A stretch of DNA of 64,000 bases from Epiperipatus broadwayi (GCA_028023455.1 JAQFVV010000056.1:2418001-2482000); one strand, 5' to 3'; positions 48,641 through 62,734 are shown, numbered from the stretch's first letter. Program-made: numbers and translations. The notes: generated by a model from the sequence alone, not told the origin.

Positions 48641-48835
48641 TCCATGATTATCTAATCATTGTGAGCATATTTGGCATAGATAGAAGGAAAGGATAGTCAA
48701 AACAGATTGCCCTTTGTATGTTAAGTAAAAGATATTAAAAAGCTAACTTAGAAAAATAATAAATTAATAAATCTTTAGAGTCAAGAATTAAAATTGCAAG
48801 AGATAAAATGGTCAAAAATGATGCATTTTACTCTA

Positions 48836-48848
48836 AAATGGAGGGGGG
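48836..48848 (+). other. polypurine tract
   Basis: AAAATGGAGGGGGG abuts the 3' LTR, the expected plus-strand primer site. Confidence 0.75.
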
Positions 48849-50513
48849 TGTAATGTGCCAAGGCCAATTTGGCACATGTATATAAAATAATTTTGTCTAA
48901 AAAAATTATTAAAATAAAAAAAAAATCTTTCGTAAAAGAGTTTGAAATAAAAGATTAAAAGTGGGAAGGGGGTTTTCTTAAAGTCAAACTAAAAGTAGGA
49001 TAAAAGAAAGTAAAGTTTTTCTTAATTAGTATTCGTAAAAATAAGTAATTTAAAATTTAAAAAAAATATAAATCTCTTTTCATTCAAGCTTTTTATAATA
49101 AATTATATATGTGCATGTGAGTGTAAATAAATGTATGCGTGTTAGAATAATATTAAAAAAAATATGTAAATGAAAGTTAAAAAAGAAATTATATTTGGAA
49201 AACACAGTGATGGCTATTAAGTTAAATAAAGATTTAAAAAAACCACACCAGCAGTGGGCTACTAATTAAAGATATAAAAACAATACGTTTATGAAAGCTA
49301 CTACTTATTAAACAATCTTCAAAAACACATTGTCATAGGATTAATTACTAATGGAATTTTGACAACACCTATTGCACCTATTGCCAGAGGATATTAAAAT
49401 GAAAACAATTCGGATACATAAATAGCCAGATTTTTATTGGAGTTCAGTGTTTTTTTCAGTCTAGTTTGCAGTGACAGTCTCGTTTCCGTTCAGATAACAG
49501 TACAGTTTCCATTATGTATTCAGAAACAAAAATGCATTGTTGAGCAGCTTTGGAAATATATGCTCGTGCTTCAGCCTTTTTGTCCAACAAGATCATCAAA
49601 ACCTGCCTGTGAAATAATGTCTGCATAACAATTCAGAAATCCTCTGTCAAATGTTCAACTATCTTCAAGAATAAAACCAATGGATTCGCATAAAATCTCT
49701 TCAAGAAACATCCAAATCTAACCGGTTAGATATAATCCATCAGAAGCAGCCAACAACAAGCAATATCCACGTTCCAAAAATCCTAGGTAAACGTTTATTT
49801 ATTGTTATTTATACATAGTAGCCACTGCTGTAATTCGTCAATCCTACCAAGTAAAGTAATTTGAACTTTTAAGCATGCATAAAATGAACAATTGATGTGC
49901 GTGTGTGTGAATGTGAGATAATTTAACGATGTCACATATTATTTATGCTTTTCACCAGATATATGTTATAATGTGTTACTTTAAAAATGTGCGTGTGTTA
50001 AATTAGATTTATAAAGATGTTTAAATTTGGTCAATTAATGTTGGGTAATAAATTATCTTTAAACTTAATTAATGTTAATTAAAATAAAATGTCTGTAAAC
50101 TTAAACTTTATTTGTCGGTCAATTCTTTTTACTAACCTTTTTTATTATTTCTTTCCACCAATAATTTTGTATAATTTTGTTATTGAATTAAAATTAGACT
50201 GAGCTTGTTTTAGGGAATGTCAAGCACTGGATTATGAGCCTACTGCCCAGATACATTAGTCATCAGACTAGCTGACACCCCGGGGTTTACCCTGAAACAA
50301 ATAAAGTATCTGGATAGTAGGGGTTTGAATCTAGCAGCCTAGGTGGGCCATTGTTGATAGTTAGTCTATCAATAAGATCTGCCATTTTGCTCGAACGTGC
50401 CGGTTCATTCACGTAACATTTATAAGATTATAAATGTATTATGAAGGAGTTTGAAACCGGCCAAAACTTTATATACGTATAAGTAAGTGGTTTCAGCAGT
50501 TTGACCCGGTACA
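48849..50513 (+). repeat. 3' LTR
   Basis: Direct copy of 44059-45731 with scattered substitutions and small indels. Ends CCCGGTACA, followed by ATAT. The 63-codon frame at 49437-49628 is a by-product. Confidence 0.87.
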
Positions 50514-51780
50514 ATATATTGACTATTTTCATCATCTAAGTACTGAAGTCTTTGTAGAATTAAGCAAGAATATGAAAATTGAAAGACATGTCATACTAGT
50601 AAGTTTTGATATAGTTTATTCACAAATGCACCATGTGAAGAAGTCATTGTCCATTTTAAGAAAAAGGTTAAATGGTGATAATAGCTTAAAACAAGAACAA
50701 CTCTACCTGTTGATAGTATGATGAAATTATTAACATTCTGCATGAAAACAACCTTCTTTCAATACAATACAGAATTCTTCCAACAAAATCAAGGAATGGC
50801 TACGGGTTCACCATTGTCACCTCTGATAAGTAATATTTACATGGAAAAATTTGAAACCAAAGCAATAAAGACTATTCCATATCCACCTAAAGTTTGGCTT
50901 TGCTATATTGATGATGCATTTGTTGTATGGCCACATAGCAGAACATTACTACAAACTTTCTGAAAACACATCAACAACATATTTTCTTCAATTAAATTCA
51001 CAGTAGAATCAAAACAAAAACAAAAATTGGCATTCATAGATGTTCTTGTGACAAGACTCTCTCATGGCAAAATCAACAGTTTATTGAAAACTGATACATA
51101 AAGGAAAATACCTAGCATATACATTCAATCACAGCAAAAATACAAAACATGGAGTCATACTATCACTATGAAACTGAGCAAAGAAGTTTGTTTAGAAACT
51201 AGCAATTTGGAAAGAGAAAAGATCTATATTATATCAAACTCTTATGAAATTGGTTATCCATCAGCTATTATTAAGAAAATCTTAAATAGACAACAAAAAA
51301 AACCATCAATAGAAAAAAAACAATCATTGGTACTGTAGTGCATCCATACATATCAAAAATATCTGACAAATTAAGGTGAATCTGCAATCAGTATAAAATC
51401 AGAATAGCTTACCAGATCCATCCACACAACAAAGAATTCTAACATCTCCAAAGCCTTAAATTGAAATGCTGAGAAGCAAAAACTGCATTTATGAAATAAC
51501 ATGTGAATGTGGAAGAATGTATATTGGTGAAACCAGTCACCCCATTGAATAGTGATTGCAACATATATTCAATTGGGAAAATATAAAAATATTGGAGAGG
51601 AAAAAGTACAAAGAAGAAAATTCAAATAAGCTGCTCATATGATAATTGGCAAATAACCCCATAAGTCAACCTCCAGTGAACATAATATATGGAAATCACT
51701 AATCAACTTTGCTCTTAGAAAAAAATGAGAAATCAGTAGAAACTTCAAAGATAACTATATGAAATTTCTAATAATTGTTG
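50514..51780 (+). pseudogene. Penelope-like element, inactivated
   Basis: Conceptual translation across stops shows PLE reverse transcriptase order: HVILVSFDIVYSQMHH, then QGMATGSPLSPLISNIYME (50787-50845), catalytic CYIDDAFVVW (50900-50929) and LAFIDVLVTR. A GIY-YIG start, NCIYEITCECGRMYIGET, follows near 51482-51535. Several stops and frameshifts break it (e.g. near 50719, 50962, 51100, 51550). The N-terminus is missing; the fragment begins right at the LTR element's right end. Confidence 0.8.
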
Positions 51781-51784
51781 CCTT

Positions 51785-51835
51785 TGCAGAATGGCTCAGG
51801 TGGTTAACCAAAAGACTGTTTTTTACGAGGCTCCT
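51785..51835 (+). repeat. tRNA-like box A fragment
   Basis: TGGCTCAGGTGGTTAA resembles a pol III box A. No box B or tail follows, so this is at most a SINE scrap. Confidence 0.25.
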
Positions 51836-51889
51836 CGTAGACATCTGACGTCACTCTAACTCAGCCGATTCTTATGCTAAAAAATTCGT

Positions 51890-52560
51890 TCGATACGTTT
51901 TGAAGAGGTTTTTAAAAGTTCTGTAAGATGGTGACCTCTTCCGACTTATTTTACAAGTAAAAAATAAAAAAAATGCATTTAAACCTAAACAAAGAAAGAA
52001 CATTATTTGTGATTGGTTCTTAGCAAGCTCTCAGCCGAAAAAGACATTCTGATTGGCTGGAAAGAACAAAGAAACCGCCTGATCAAAGAAAATAAAGAAA
52101 AACGCTGAGATTTTCATTTCGAATCCAATTTTAAGTATTATAAAATTATATTTATGGAAATTAAAAATTATTTTCAGAGAGAATAATAAAAAAACAAAAT
52201 TATTTTCGAAAAATATTGAAGATTTTAGTAAAAATATTGAAGATGTAGTAAAAAGAAATATTTACTTTTCTATAACGTAAAAGTCGATCTTTTTGTTTAT
52301 ATTATAGCTTTTATGTTGCCGAAATTGAATATTTTAGAATAAATAAATAGCAATTTATTTTTGAAAGAACTTTCGTTCTCTTCATAACCTGAAAAATTAA
52401 TAATATACTTTTTATAAACGTATCTGAGTTGAATTTAATATTATAGACGAATATGTTTTAACAATAGGCTTTGTCTTCAGTTTGTGAGTTGGCCAATTAA
52501 AAGATTTGATTTTTACCTCATACAACCAATAATATAATTAGCGGTTAAAAGATTAAAGTG
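51890..52560 (+). repeat. diverged repeat, copy 2
   Basis: Partner of 34560-35480; see that entry. Confidence 0.55.
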
Positions 52561-54313
52561 TAAAATTCAATATTCAAGAATCTAAGAGTCCAGATTTGAT
52601 TCCCATGTCAGTATTATCACTGATCAGACCAGTTGATATCTGAAGAAGAAAGGAGAATAATACCTCTCAAAACTGTGTTTATATTAACCTATGTGCTATT
52701 GCTAACATAATGTAATTGGAAGATTTAAATAAAGTTACATTTTTTAAAAGACATTCAATACTTAATATTAGATAATAGAAATAGTCCAATATATAAATAA
52801 AACTAATATGGCATCAACACAGACCTCCAGGAACACCTAAGGAAATATTTCATTAAGTTTTATTAGACATCATAAATGGATATGGAGTCATAGTTTTAGA
52901 ATGTGGTTTATTGCAGTCTTTATTATGAGGCATTTGAAGCAGAATATTTTAGCATAATTATATCATTTAGATTACCTTCAGTATTCAACAATTGATGATA
53001 GATTACTTGTAAATGGAATAAGTTATTGAAATATTATTATTGGTGTGCAATAAGCAAATATTGAATACAAATATGGGCAGTATATATATAATTAAAAATG
53101 TGTTAATAAATTATGAATACAAATAAATAAATTGGAGAATGTACATAATGCTTTAATATGCCATGATCATAAGTAGGTAAATATACATTAATTTACATAA
53201 GAAGACATATGCCTTGTAGAGACATGCATTCCATTAGCAAAGTGAAATTATATATGCTGAAATTTATACATTATATATTTTATTCTATGGTGTTGTTAGG
53301 TTATATGCAGTCTTTAACTCTTTAGGTGATTTCCCTTAATTTATTATACAGTTCTTATATTTTTGTGTTATCAGTAATTAAATTTGGGTACTATTTAAAT
53401 AGAAAATCAATCACAAATGTGTTGATTTTCAAATTGAATTGCCATATCATGATTTTTGAGCTTTTATGCCTACCATTTTTGACAGATCTCTCAGTAAGTA
53501 TTAATTTTTAACTACAGTTAATTTTACTACAGTTCAAGAGTCCATAATTAATGAATTTGAAACTTTAAGTGGATGAGCAGTTTTCGATAGTTGGGATTCA
53601 TCTTAATTGAATATTACCAATAAGATTGCTTTAATCTTCATGTCTAACACTTTTTACTAGCTATTAAAAATTTTGTTTGTTAAAAAAAAAATGTACCAGC
53701 TTGCATTTCCATTTCTGCAACATGTGTCAAAAACACTTTTAATATGAGAGATGTTCTTATTATGTTGTAAAGATTCACAATTTTCATAGAGGAACAATGA
53801 AAGAGAAGTTATTACTCAACAAGCTTATCATTTTCTGGGTCTAGGATACATGAGGGATATTCATACTTGTTTCACACCTCTGTCTAAGAGTAGCTACATA
53901 TTTATTTACTAACCAATATTCAATGTTAGCTATGTTGACTATAGGATGACTGTATGAAAGAAAAATTTCAAAATCTGATTATAACCCAAACATTTTTTTA
54001 AAGTTCTATCTGGCTTAGGTTTGAACTTATCATAAGAATGGCAAGCAGATGTATTACCGCTACATCAAACATATGTATTCATTTACATATCCATTTTAAT
54101 TTATTCAGCTTATTTTGATTGGTTAATAAATTAAACATTATTAGCACTCATTTTTTTATAATATGTTAATTTTAAAAAACTTAATTATTGTGTTTTATTA
54201 ATTAACCAATTTTTCTGTTTAATCATGAAAAATTGAACTCAGCCCTTTAAAATAGTCTTTTATATTGGAGTAGACTGATTAAAATATTAAACTTTTTTTC
54301 TTTTATATATATA
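52561..54313. other. spacer with two repeat scraps
   Basis: At 52630-52680 CTGAAGAAG...AGGAGAATAATACCTCTCAAAAC resembles the end of a PLE in layout, but its hammerhead core is lost. At 54013-54065 GGTTTGAAC followed by GTATTACCGCTA recalls invertebrate tRNA-SINE 3' halves. No gene; the frame at 53326-53511 is unsupported. Confidence 0.4.
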
Positions 54314-55950
<1,637 letters not shown>

Positions 55951-56100
55951 ATGAAATACGTATATTGGTGATTATTTATCTTTTCAACATGTGTGTGATC
56001 AGATGGATCAGCAATATAAGATGGCACAGAGTAGTGGGTCATGTGAAAGTCTGAGTTTGAATCCTGCATATATTACATATATAAATGCAGGTTTAAGTCT
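55951..56100 (+). repeat. SINE-like family 2, copy 1
   Basis: ATGAAATACGTATATTGG ... CAGCAATATAAGATGG ... GAAAGTCTGAGTTTGAATCC, then an AT-rich tail. The end resembles a pol III box B. Partners at 62978-63110 (+) and 62735-62838 (-). Confidence 0.6.
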
Positions 56101-57022
56101 GTACAATGTATTAACTTTTATTATGTAAATCAATTTAAATAATTTGGTAACTTTTTACACAGAAAGGCAATTTGCATCCATCAGATTTTAATTTCTTGCT
56201 AAGTTAAGTTCAAATTTAAGCAAGTGTTTTTTTTTGCATTGGAAACAGTAATTGAGTTTTAATAACAAACAAAAAAAGAGAGAGAAATATAAAAATTTAA
56301 TGTCCCTGATTAAAAATGGAAAAAAGGTTATCATAAAACTTTTGTTTGATTAGATGTAAAATTATATAACTGCAAAGGTTTACATCTTAATGATGTAGAG
56401 ATCTTGATTGCTTTAGATACCAACATTGTTGAGAGATTATTAAAAAAAGTATTACAATTGCAAATTACACTAATAGTGGTCCAGTCAAGGGCATTACTGA
56501 CCTGATCATAATCCTCTATACTGTGATTCCTGAATCTGCCTAGAAAAGTTAGGTTTAAGTATAAAGTTCATGGTATTGGTGTTCACAATAACGTAAAAAA
56601 AAGTTAAAAAGACATAAAATTGGGTGACAATTATTATGCATATATTGATTAAAACATTATTTTATTTAAAGTGCAAAGTTAATAAAATATTCAATGTTTA
56701 AATAAAGATTCAGTGGTTACTCAAATTTTTGAGTAAATTTTTTCAGCAATGTTATATGAAAGAGTGACAGTAGAAAATTCTAGACTGCAGTCGATGTGAA
56801 TATTATGAGACATCAAGTTGTATTTATCTTCTGATCAGTTCTATTTTTAGTTTGATCTTGTTATGATGAGTAATGAAATATGTCCTTTATAATGCTGTAA
56901 TAAGTGGATGGTATTGTAACACTGATATTAGATTCAGCTAAATGAATGAGTGAAATCACTTAACCACATCAACATTATCACATGACTTAAATATACCCAA
57001 GGACATAAGAAGGTTAAAGTAA
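56101..57022. other. AT-rich spacer, no gene
   Basis: Nothing recognisable; the last ~60 bp may already belong to the PLE that follows. Confidence 0.5.
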
Positions 57023-57037
57023 ATTACTATTAGAGTA

Positions 57038-57466
57038 ATGAAAGCATTAAACGATAAATTTAACATAGCTGTTAGAACTCCACCTAATTCTAATAGATTG
57101 CTTAACAACTCTAAAGACCACATTGATCGATCGTTCACCCCACACATGGTGTACTCTATTGCCTGCCCTCAGGCTGGATGCCATGCTATATATTATGGTG
57201 AAACGAAAGCTACAATCAATACTAGACTGGGTCAACATATTTACACATTTAACAGAGCTCAGAAAAACAGCAACACGTCCTCTGTATTCTTGGAGCATGC
57301 TAAACAATCTGGACACAACTTCACACCCGCCAATCCCATAATATTGTGCTCAGAATCAAATGATCACAAAAGAAAAATAAAGGAGGCATTTTACATCAAT
57401 GGAAACATCCATGCCATTAATAGAAAGGATACTTGCTTCGAGATCTCGAAGAAATGGGCTACGTAA
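57038..57466 (+). CDS. Penelope-like element C-terminal GIY-YIG endonuclease (5'-truncated element)
   Basis: 142 codons, uninterrupted. MVYSIACPQAGCHAIYYGET (37-56) holds the paired cysteines C43 and C48 and the YYGET start of the nuclease. R63 and H67, FLEH 84-87, the KRKIKEAFYI glutamate (E116) and AIN 126-128 complete the domain. In PLEs this domain cuts target DNA for insertion. No reverse transcriptase precedes it, which fits the usual 5' truncation of PLE copies. The start codon is internal to the original protein. Frames on the other strand here are shadows. Confidence 0.82.
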   Translation: MKALNDKFNIAVRTPPNSNRLLNNSKDHIDRSFTPHMVYSIACPQAGCHAIYYGETKATINTRLGQHIYTFNRAQKNSNTSSVFLEHAKQSGHNFTPANPIILCSESNDHKRKIKEAFYINGNIHAINRKDTCFEISKKWAT

Positions 57467-57520
57467 TACTAGCTTATTTGAATATTTGTATTTGCATATT
57501 TTATTATACATTTTATGAAG

Positions 57521-57562
57521 GCTATGAATATGAGGCATGGATCCTCGAAAACGTTAAGCCGA
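57521..57562 (+). ncRNA. decayed hammerhead ribozyme of a Penelope-like element
   Basis: Stem I GGCT/AGCC, stem II GAGG...CCTC, then GAAA, stem III AA-CG-TT and A before the cleavage point fit the type I plan. The core reads ATGAATATGA instead of CTGATGA, so it should be inactive. It lies 55 bp after the nuclease stop codon. Confidence 0.5.
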
Positions 57563-57769
57563 TAAACTTTAATACTAATTAATATCTTCTCTAATTAACA
57601 ATTATATATTTTACATATATTGAGAAGTAAAGCTATATTTATTAGAGTAATGATAGATATTAAACATCTGCCTGGTTGTTTGATAAATGGTATAGATTTT
57701 GTTTTCATTATTAGGTTCTAAAAAAAGTTTACTTTTAGATAGATGATAAAAAGACATTTACTTACTTAG
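57563..57769. other. spacer
   Basis: Short AT-rich stretch between PLE and the GATA array. Confidence 0.6.
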
Positions 57770-58280
57770 TTATTTAGACTGATAGATATATAGATAGACA
57801 TACAGATAGGTAGGTAAATAGGTAGATAGATAGATAAATGAATGCATAAATAGATAGATGGATAGATAGATAAAAAGGCAGGCAGATAGACAATTAGCTA
57901 GTAGATAGATAGATAGATGAATAAATAGTAGATATGTAGAATATACAAATAAATTAGCTAAATAAATAAACAATACATAGATACATCATTAGACAGAGCC
58001 CTAGATAGATGGATATGGAAATATGTAGATAGACTAAATATGAATCATTAGATGTAAAGAGTAGATAAATAGATAAATAGTCAAATAGGTAAGATAAATA
58101 GGTAAGTATTAAATAAATAGACAAATAGATAGGTATGTAGTTATAGATTAAATAAATAGAAAGATGGAAGGATAGATGAATGGACAGACATAAAATAATA
58201 GACAAACATAAGAGTAATAAATAGTTTAATGAATTGGTTAATAGAAGAATATATAAATAGATGGACAGATAGATATAAAA
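57770..58280. repeat. degenerate GATA-type tetranucleotide array
   Basis: Imperfect TAGA/GATA repeats with frequent substitutions over about 510 bp. The open frames on the minus strand (TYLSIYL-type) are artefacts. Confidence 0.92.
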
Positions 58281-59051
58281 TATAGTTATTATAGAATTGA
58301 CTTTTTCCCAAAATATTGTTATTACTGTATTCATTATTTTTTTAAAGTATTTTTATTATCATTTTTAACTTTTTGAATTACTAGTTCATTTAAATTTATC
58401 TTTTACTTTTATTACCATTCTTCCTCAGATTAAAATGCTAACTAAAGTAGTAATAATAAAAGCTGGTTTTCAAAATGTAAGTACAGCAGTTTAAAAAAGC
58501 CATTTCAGATAAATTGCAGATGTACAAAATTATTATGCCATTTAGGCAAAAAGACTTGTAAATAGTCATTTTTTTAGAAGGTCAAATAGCAATTAAATAC
58601 TTGGCTTGAATTCACATAAAAAGAGATGTTTGAGAGAAAGAGGGAGAGAGGGGGAAGAGAAGGGGAGAGGAAACATATGTATAGAATTATTTACAATCTA
58701 ATATATATAAAGATTTTAATTCTAAATGGCCAACATTTTTTATTTTTATATATTTGTTAACAAAATGAATGACTTCAGTTCATTTAACTCATAATTTTTT
58801 TTCTGCAAGTTTCTTTGGATTTTTAAAAAATCTTATTCATCTTATATGTGATCTATTTTTAAGTTCCCCAGACGTCTTGAGATTCTATTTAGAATTTCAA
58901 TTATTTATATATCTTTTTTTAAAAAATTATCTCTTTCAGCAACATGTCCAAGGCATTTTCATTTTAACCTCTTAATTCACACTTCTTCAATTCTTTGTCG
59001 TTCCTATATTAAATGTTTAATTATTAAATCCATAAGTAAGCATTGATTCTT
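58281..59051. other. spacer with a purine tract
   Basis: A G/A-only stretch at 58629-58671. The frame at 58769-58975 is hydrophobic and unsupported. Confidence 0.55.
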
Positions 59052-59152
59052 GCATTGGTGGTCGAGAGGTCAGCGCGACTGCCCTGCACTTGCAGGCAGT
59101 TGCCCAGGTTGCAGGTTCGCGTCCCGGCCGATGCTATGACCCTTAAAAAAAA
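59052..59152 (+). mobile_element. short tRNA-derived SINE, copy E
   Basis: tRNA-like 59052-59134 with GCATTGG/CCGATGC acceptor pairing and box B GGTTCGCGTCCC. The anticodon arm is expanded (ACTGCC...GGCAGT around CTGCACTTGCA), unlike copies A, C and D. Tail TATGACCCTTAAAAAAAA. Confidence 0.82.
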
Positions 59153-59335
59153 GAAATCATAGATGTATTTTTTAAAAATATTAAATTAGTTCTATCAAAA
59201 CACATATAAAGACATTAATCATAATTAATTCTACGATTAATTTCATTTTTTTTGCATTTCTATTTATATTAATGATATGGACAAAATAATTATCAACGTT
59301 ATAAACTAGCTTTTTCAATATAAAAAACAAAGCCT

Positions 59336-59447
59336 CGTCTTGCATTGGTGGTCGAGAGGTCAGCGCGACTTCCTTGCACTAGCAGGCAGTTGCCCGAGTT
59401 GCGAGTTCGCGTCCCGGCCGATGGTATGACACTTAAAAAAAACAAAA
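59336..59447 (+). mobile_element. short tRNA-derived SINE, copy F
   Basis: Flanked by the 13-bp duplication AAAAACAAAGCCT (59323-59335 and 59448-59460). It shares the expanded anticodon arm with copy E, so E and F form a subfamily. Only ~190 bp separate the two. Confidence 0.83.
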
Positions 59448-59460
59448 AAAAACAAAGCCT

Positions 59461-60218
59461 ATTTCATATATATATGTTGATGTATTTGTATATTTTTTTT
59501 GCATTTGAAAAATCTACCATGGCAGTGAAAACAATTGGTTGTATAAAAAGAAAAAAAAATACCGGTATATATATATTTAATAATTTTGCCTAGTCTTACT
59601 TAATTTTGAATTTGGTATATGTGAGTTACTTATTTGCATATACGTATATAAGTAGACAGATCGATAACTATTTTCATTTGGAAATTGAATTAAAATTGAC
59701 TTTGTAAAAACATTTTAAAGAAATGTTTCTCAATTTGTAATAATATTGTTATTTTAAAATGTTTATTTTTAAGAAAAATAAAAAAAATTTCAATTTTTCT
59801 GCTGTTTCAATATAATTTAAAATAAACTTGTTTTGTTTTTTTGTAGTTTTATTATTATTGACATAAATCTGTTTTTTAATATCCAATTTTTGATGAAAAA
59901 TTATTAACTTGTGTTTATATATTACTATTTCCAGTTTATATTAAATGTATATATGCAAAAATGAAGTAATAGCCTTAAATAGCTCACTACATACCAAAAA
60001 CGTTCATCTTCATAATCACACACACAAATATATATATTTAAATACAAGTATAATATATATTGTACCAGACCATTACTTCCCTGCCGAATTCTGTTCCTAA
60101 CCTTGCACTGAGCATGAAGTGATCAAGATTTAACAGAGAAAGAAATGGATACCAATTTAGCTGATTGACTGTCCTACAATATATTGATACTTCCAGCTAA
60201 ACTGATAGAAAGAGTGAA
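59461..60218. other. AT-rich spacer; possible LTR edge at 60061
   Basis: TGTACCAGACC follows an ATATAT tract at 60061, resembling the LTR starts elsewhere in the window, but no matching end was found. Confidence 0.4.
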
Positions 60219-60518
60219 TTGACAGGACTCTGCCAATTAAAAACCCCTTTAGTTAATATCCTTCTCGAATTGAAAAATCTACTTATTAATAGCTTTTGTG
60301 TGACCCTCCTAGAAAAGAATAAAAATGAATCCCCCCTCTTAGAAGGATACATAATGCCATATGTACAGTGGAGCATGGGGATAAGATTTAACACCTCGGT
60401 AGAGCGATATCCCGTGTGGCTAGCTCAGTCTACTCTAGATCTAGGGTCTTCAATGGGTAAGTTAAACAGTTATAATAGGTATGTGATTGATAAGGAAAGA
60501 GTACATTTTATCAAATAA
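60219..60518 (+). other. unassigned open frame, 99 codons
   Basis: Open from MTGLCQLKTP to a stop at 60516-60518, moderately less AT-rich than the surroundings. I see no domain or motif. It may be a retroelement scrap; I would not call it a gene. Confidence 0.2.
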
Positions 60519-60964
60519 ATAATAATACAAAAACAAAACCAATTTAATATTATGATTAAATATTTATTTAATCCCAAATACCCACCACCATTTCATACTT
60601 AAAATGATATAATAAAAAAAATATAAATGAATCATTATCACAAACCCATATATACATTTGATGCATTAAAATACATAAAATATAAATACAATTTTAAATA
60701 AATAAGGAAAATAATAAATCCCTAAAGCTATTTACAATGTTTCATAATAAATGGAAGTGGTCTGAGTTTTTTACCCTGTAGAAATAAGTTATACTTTGTG
60801 TGATTTGATATATATTTCTCAGATAAAAGATTTTCGGTTATACAGGCATGCACTTCTACTCAGGACTTTAAAACCTTTTTTATTGATAGCAAATATAATA
60901 AAAAAAACTATGCGTACATATATTTGACTATAAAATATTTCACTAATTTCATATTTTACATGTC
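60519..60964. other. AT-rich spacer, no gene
   Basis: Nothing recognisable. Confidence 0.6.
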
Positions 60965-61270
60965 AATAAGGTTGCATTAGTTCAGATACTCTAGAGCACT
61001 CAACATGTGGTGCTGTATCTATTTGCCTTTTATGGTAGATAAATTCTTATACATGTATATACATGCAGCACAATTATACACTCACTACTATTCTCAATGT
61101 AAATTTATTAGTGGACTTGCTTACAGTAAATTTACAATGAATAAATCCCTTTGACACTCATCATAAGATGCCGCAATGACAAAAAATAACTTAAAAGGAT
61201 ATACGGATAAATACATTGTAGACACTCAACATGAGGTGTCGTATTTACTGAATATTACAAGTGTATGTGC
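60965..61270 (-). repeat. shared subrepeat, copy 3
   Basis: Reverse complement matches 48060-48345 along its length (GACACCTCATGTTGAGTGTC, TACATTGTATTTATCC-like core, CTGTAAGCAAGTCCA, TGCTGCATGTATATAC). No LTR could be placed beside it. Confidence 0.75.
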
Positions 61271-62734
61271 GCGTATATACACATATATATTAATGTATGA
61301 CAACTTTCCTGAAAATACTAGAATTTGAGATAGAAAAATGAATTAAAAGATTTAAGTAAAAGCTGTATCATTATGCCTGTAATAATCATAAATTCAATAT
61401 ATATATATATATATATGAGAGACAACTCTCTTTTTAAATGATTAATAATAATAAAAACAAATAATATATTTCTAATTATTGGAAATATCAGAATGAATTA
61501 ATTCAATATTAATAAAATATTTTTAAAAGAAACTTATGTAGGCATCTTTATCTGTTCCTGACTGGACTTTTGAATGGGCTTCAGGTCAACTGGCTGTGTG
61601 GTGAGGATTTCATCTCATTCAGGCATAGGCAAGGTGGATTTTGTCATCATCATGGCCAGCTAGAACTGGCGTGATCACATTTTGGTGATTTGAGCAGAGA
61701 GAGGGCAGGTGTACCATCTGGTTGTCTACTCCATGGTCATTTTACTGGAACCTCTAGTAGATTGCTTCATATTTTATTTTTTTGTATATTATAGTGATTA
61801 TTAAATTTTCATCTGCTGTCTCGAATGGTTGATCGAATCCACAAGAAAGCAAGAGTTCTTAAAAGAACTGTATAATGGAGTTCTTCTTGAGAAATATCAG
61901 TAATAATCTAGTCCATATATGAATCTTTAAGTAGCTGGATGGTTGAAGAATTCTGGAGCCAAAGTAGTGAATGACTTGGCCAGAATGACTGCCAAAAAAA
62001 GAATGAACTGAATCCCACTGCACTGACTAAAACCTACCAGCCCCACTTATACAGAACCAATTCAGGCATCCCCCTGAGAAGTATGAATCAGACAACCCTT
62101 TTAATTTAGCTTATCATTAAGATTATAAACATTCCTTTCTAATTTTTTGGATTAAATTTTACATAACAGAGTTTGATATAATGTTTGGTTTCCATCTTGA
62201 ATACTCAGACCACTTGATTACAGATATCAATTCAAAAGAATTTCTACTTTATCTAAAAAAAAAATATTTTCATTACAACATTTATTATCAAACATTTTGC
62301 TTTTAGTCAGATTTTTGCCAAAGCAATTAACAATTACTTTAATTATTTATTTTACTAATATGTTCCAACATGTGATCCATTTGTTCAATAAAGTTTGTTT
62401 TTCTCTATTTGAATTTTTCAGAAAAAAAGCAAAATACATAAAATGACATATACTGAAAATATACAAAAAAATAAAAAATAAAATAAATAAATAACAAAAA
62501 AAATACATGAGTTTATTATGTGTATTTTTTTGTTTACAATATTTCTGTGTCAATTGAATGTTTGCTTTAGATTGGTGTGTGTGGGTATTCTAATGTTCAG
62601 ACCCAACTTCCATTATTAATATAGTACATTTGTATATTCATTGTGCTTAATATATTTAAATTTACATGTGTATCTGTTGTAATGTTCTTTACAGCAGTCT
62701 TTGTGCATGGACATTTGATAATGCCTGGCACAAT
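61271..62734. other. spacer with unassigned complex patches
   Basis: 61540-61770 and 61960-62100 are clearly less AT-rich but contain stops in every frame; probably an old transposon. The remainder is AT-rich. Confidence 0.45.

Larger units (their letters stand above)
44059..50513 (+). mobile_element. non-autonomous LTR retrotransposon (LARD-like)
   Basis: Two direct ~1.67-kb repeats (44059-45731 and 48849-50513) enclose 3.1 kb. The left LTR is followed by a TGG-initiated primer-site-like sequence, and the right one is preceded by a purine tract. ATAT flanks the outside. The internal part holds a gag-like coiled-coil frame with a stop codon, but no protease, reverse transcriptase, RNase H or integrase. 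Long LTRs with a short pol-less interior match the LARD class. It would rely on a related Gypsy element. The LTRs are very similar, so insertion is not ancient. Confidence 0.82.

Noticed and set aside
50513-50520. LTR element inserted into the middle of the PLE at 50.5 kb
   Set aside because: The PLE stops at the LTR edge, but no PLE sequence is recognisable left of 44059, so 5' truncation of the PLE is equally likely.
57770-58334. Two hydrophobic minus-strand frames rich in YLSIYL
   Set aside because: Produced by degenerate GATA repeats.
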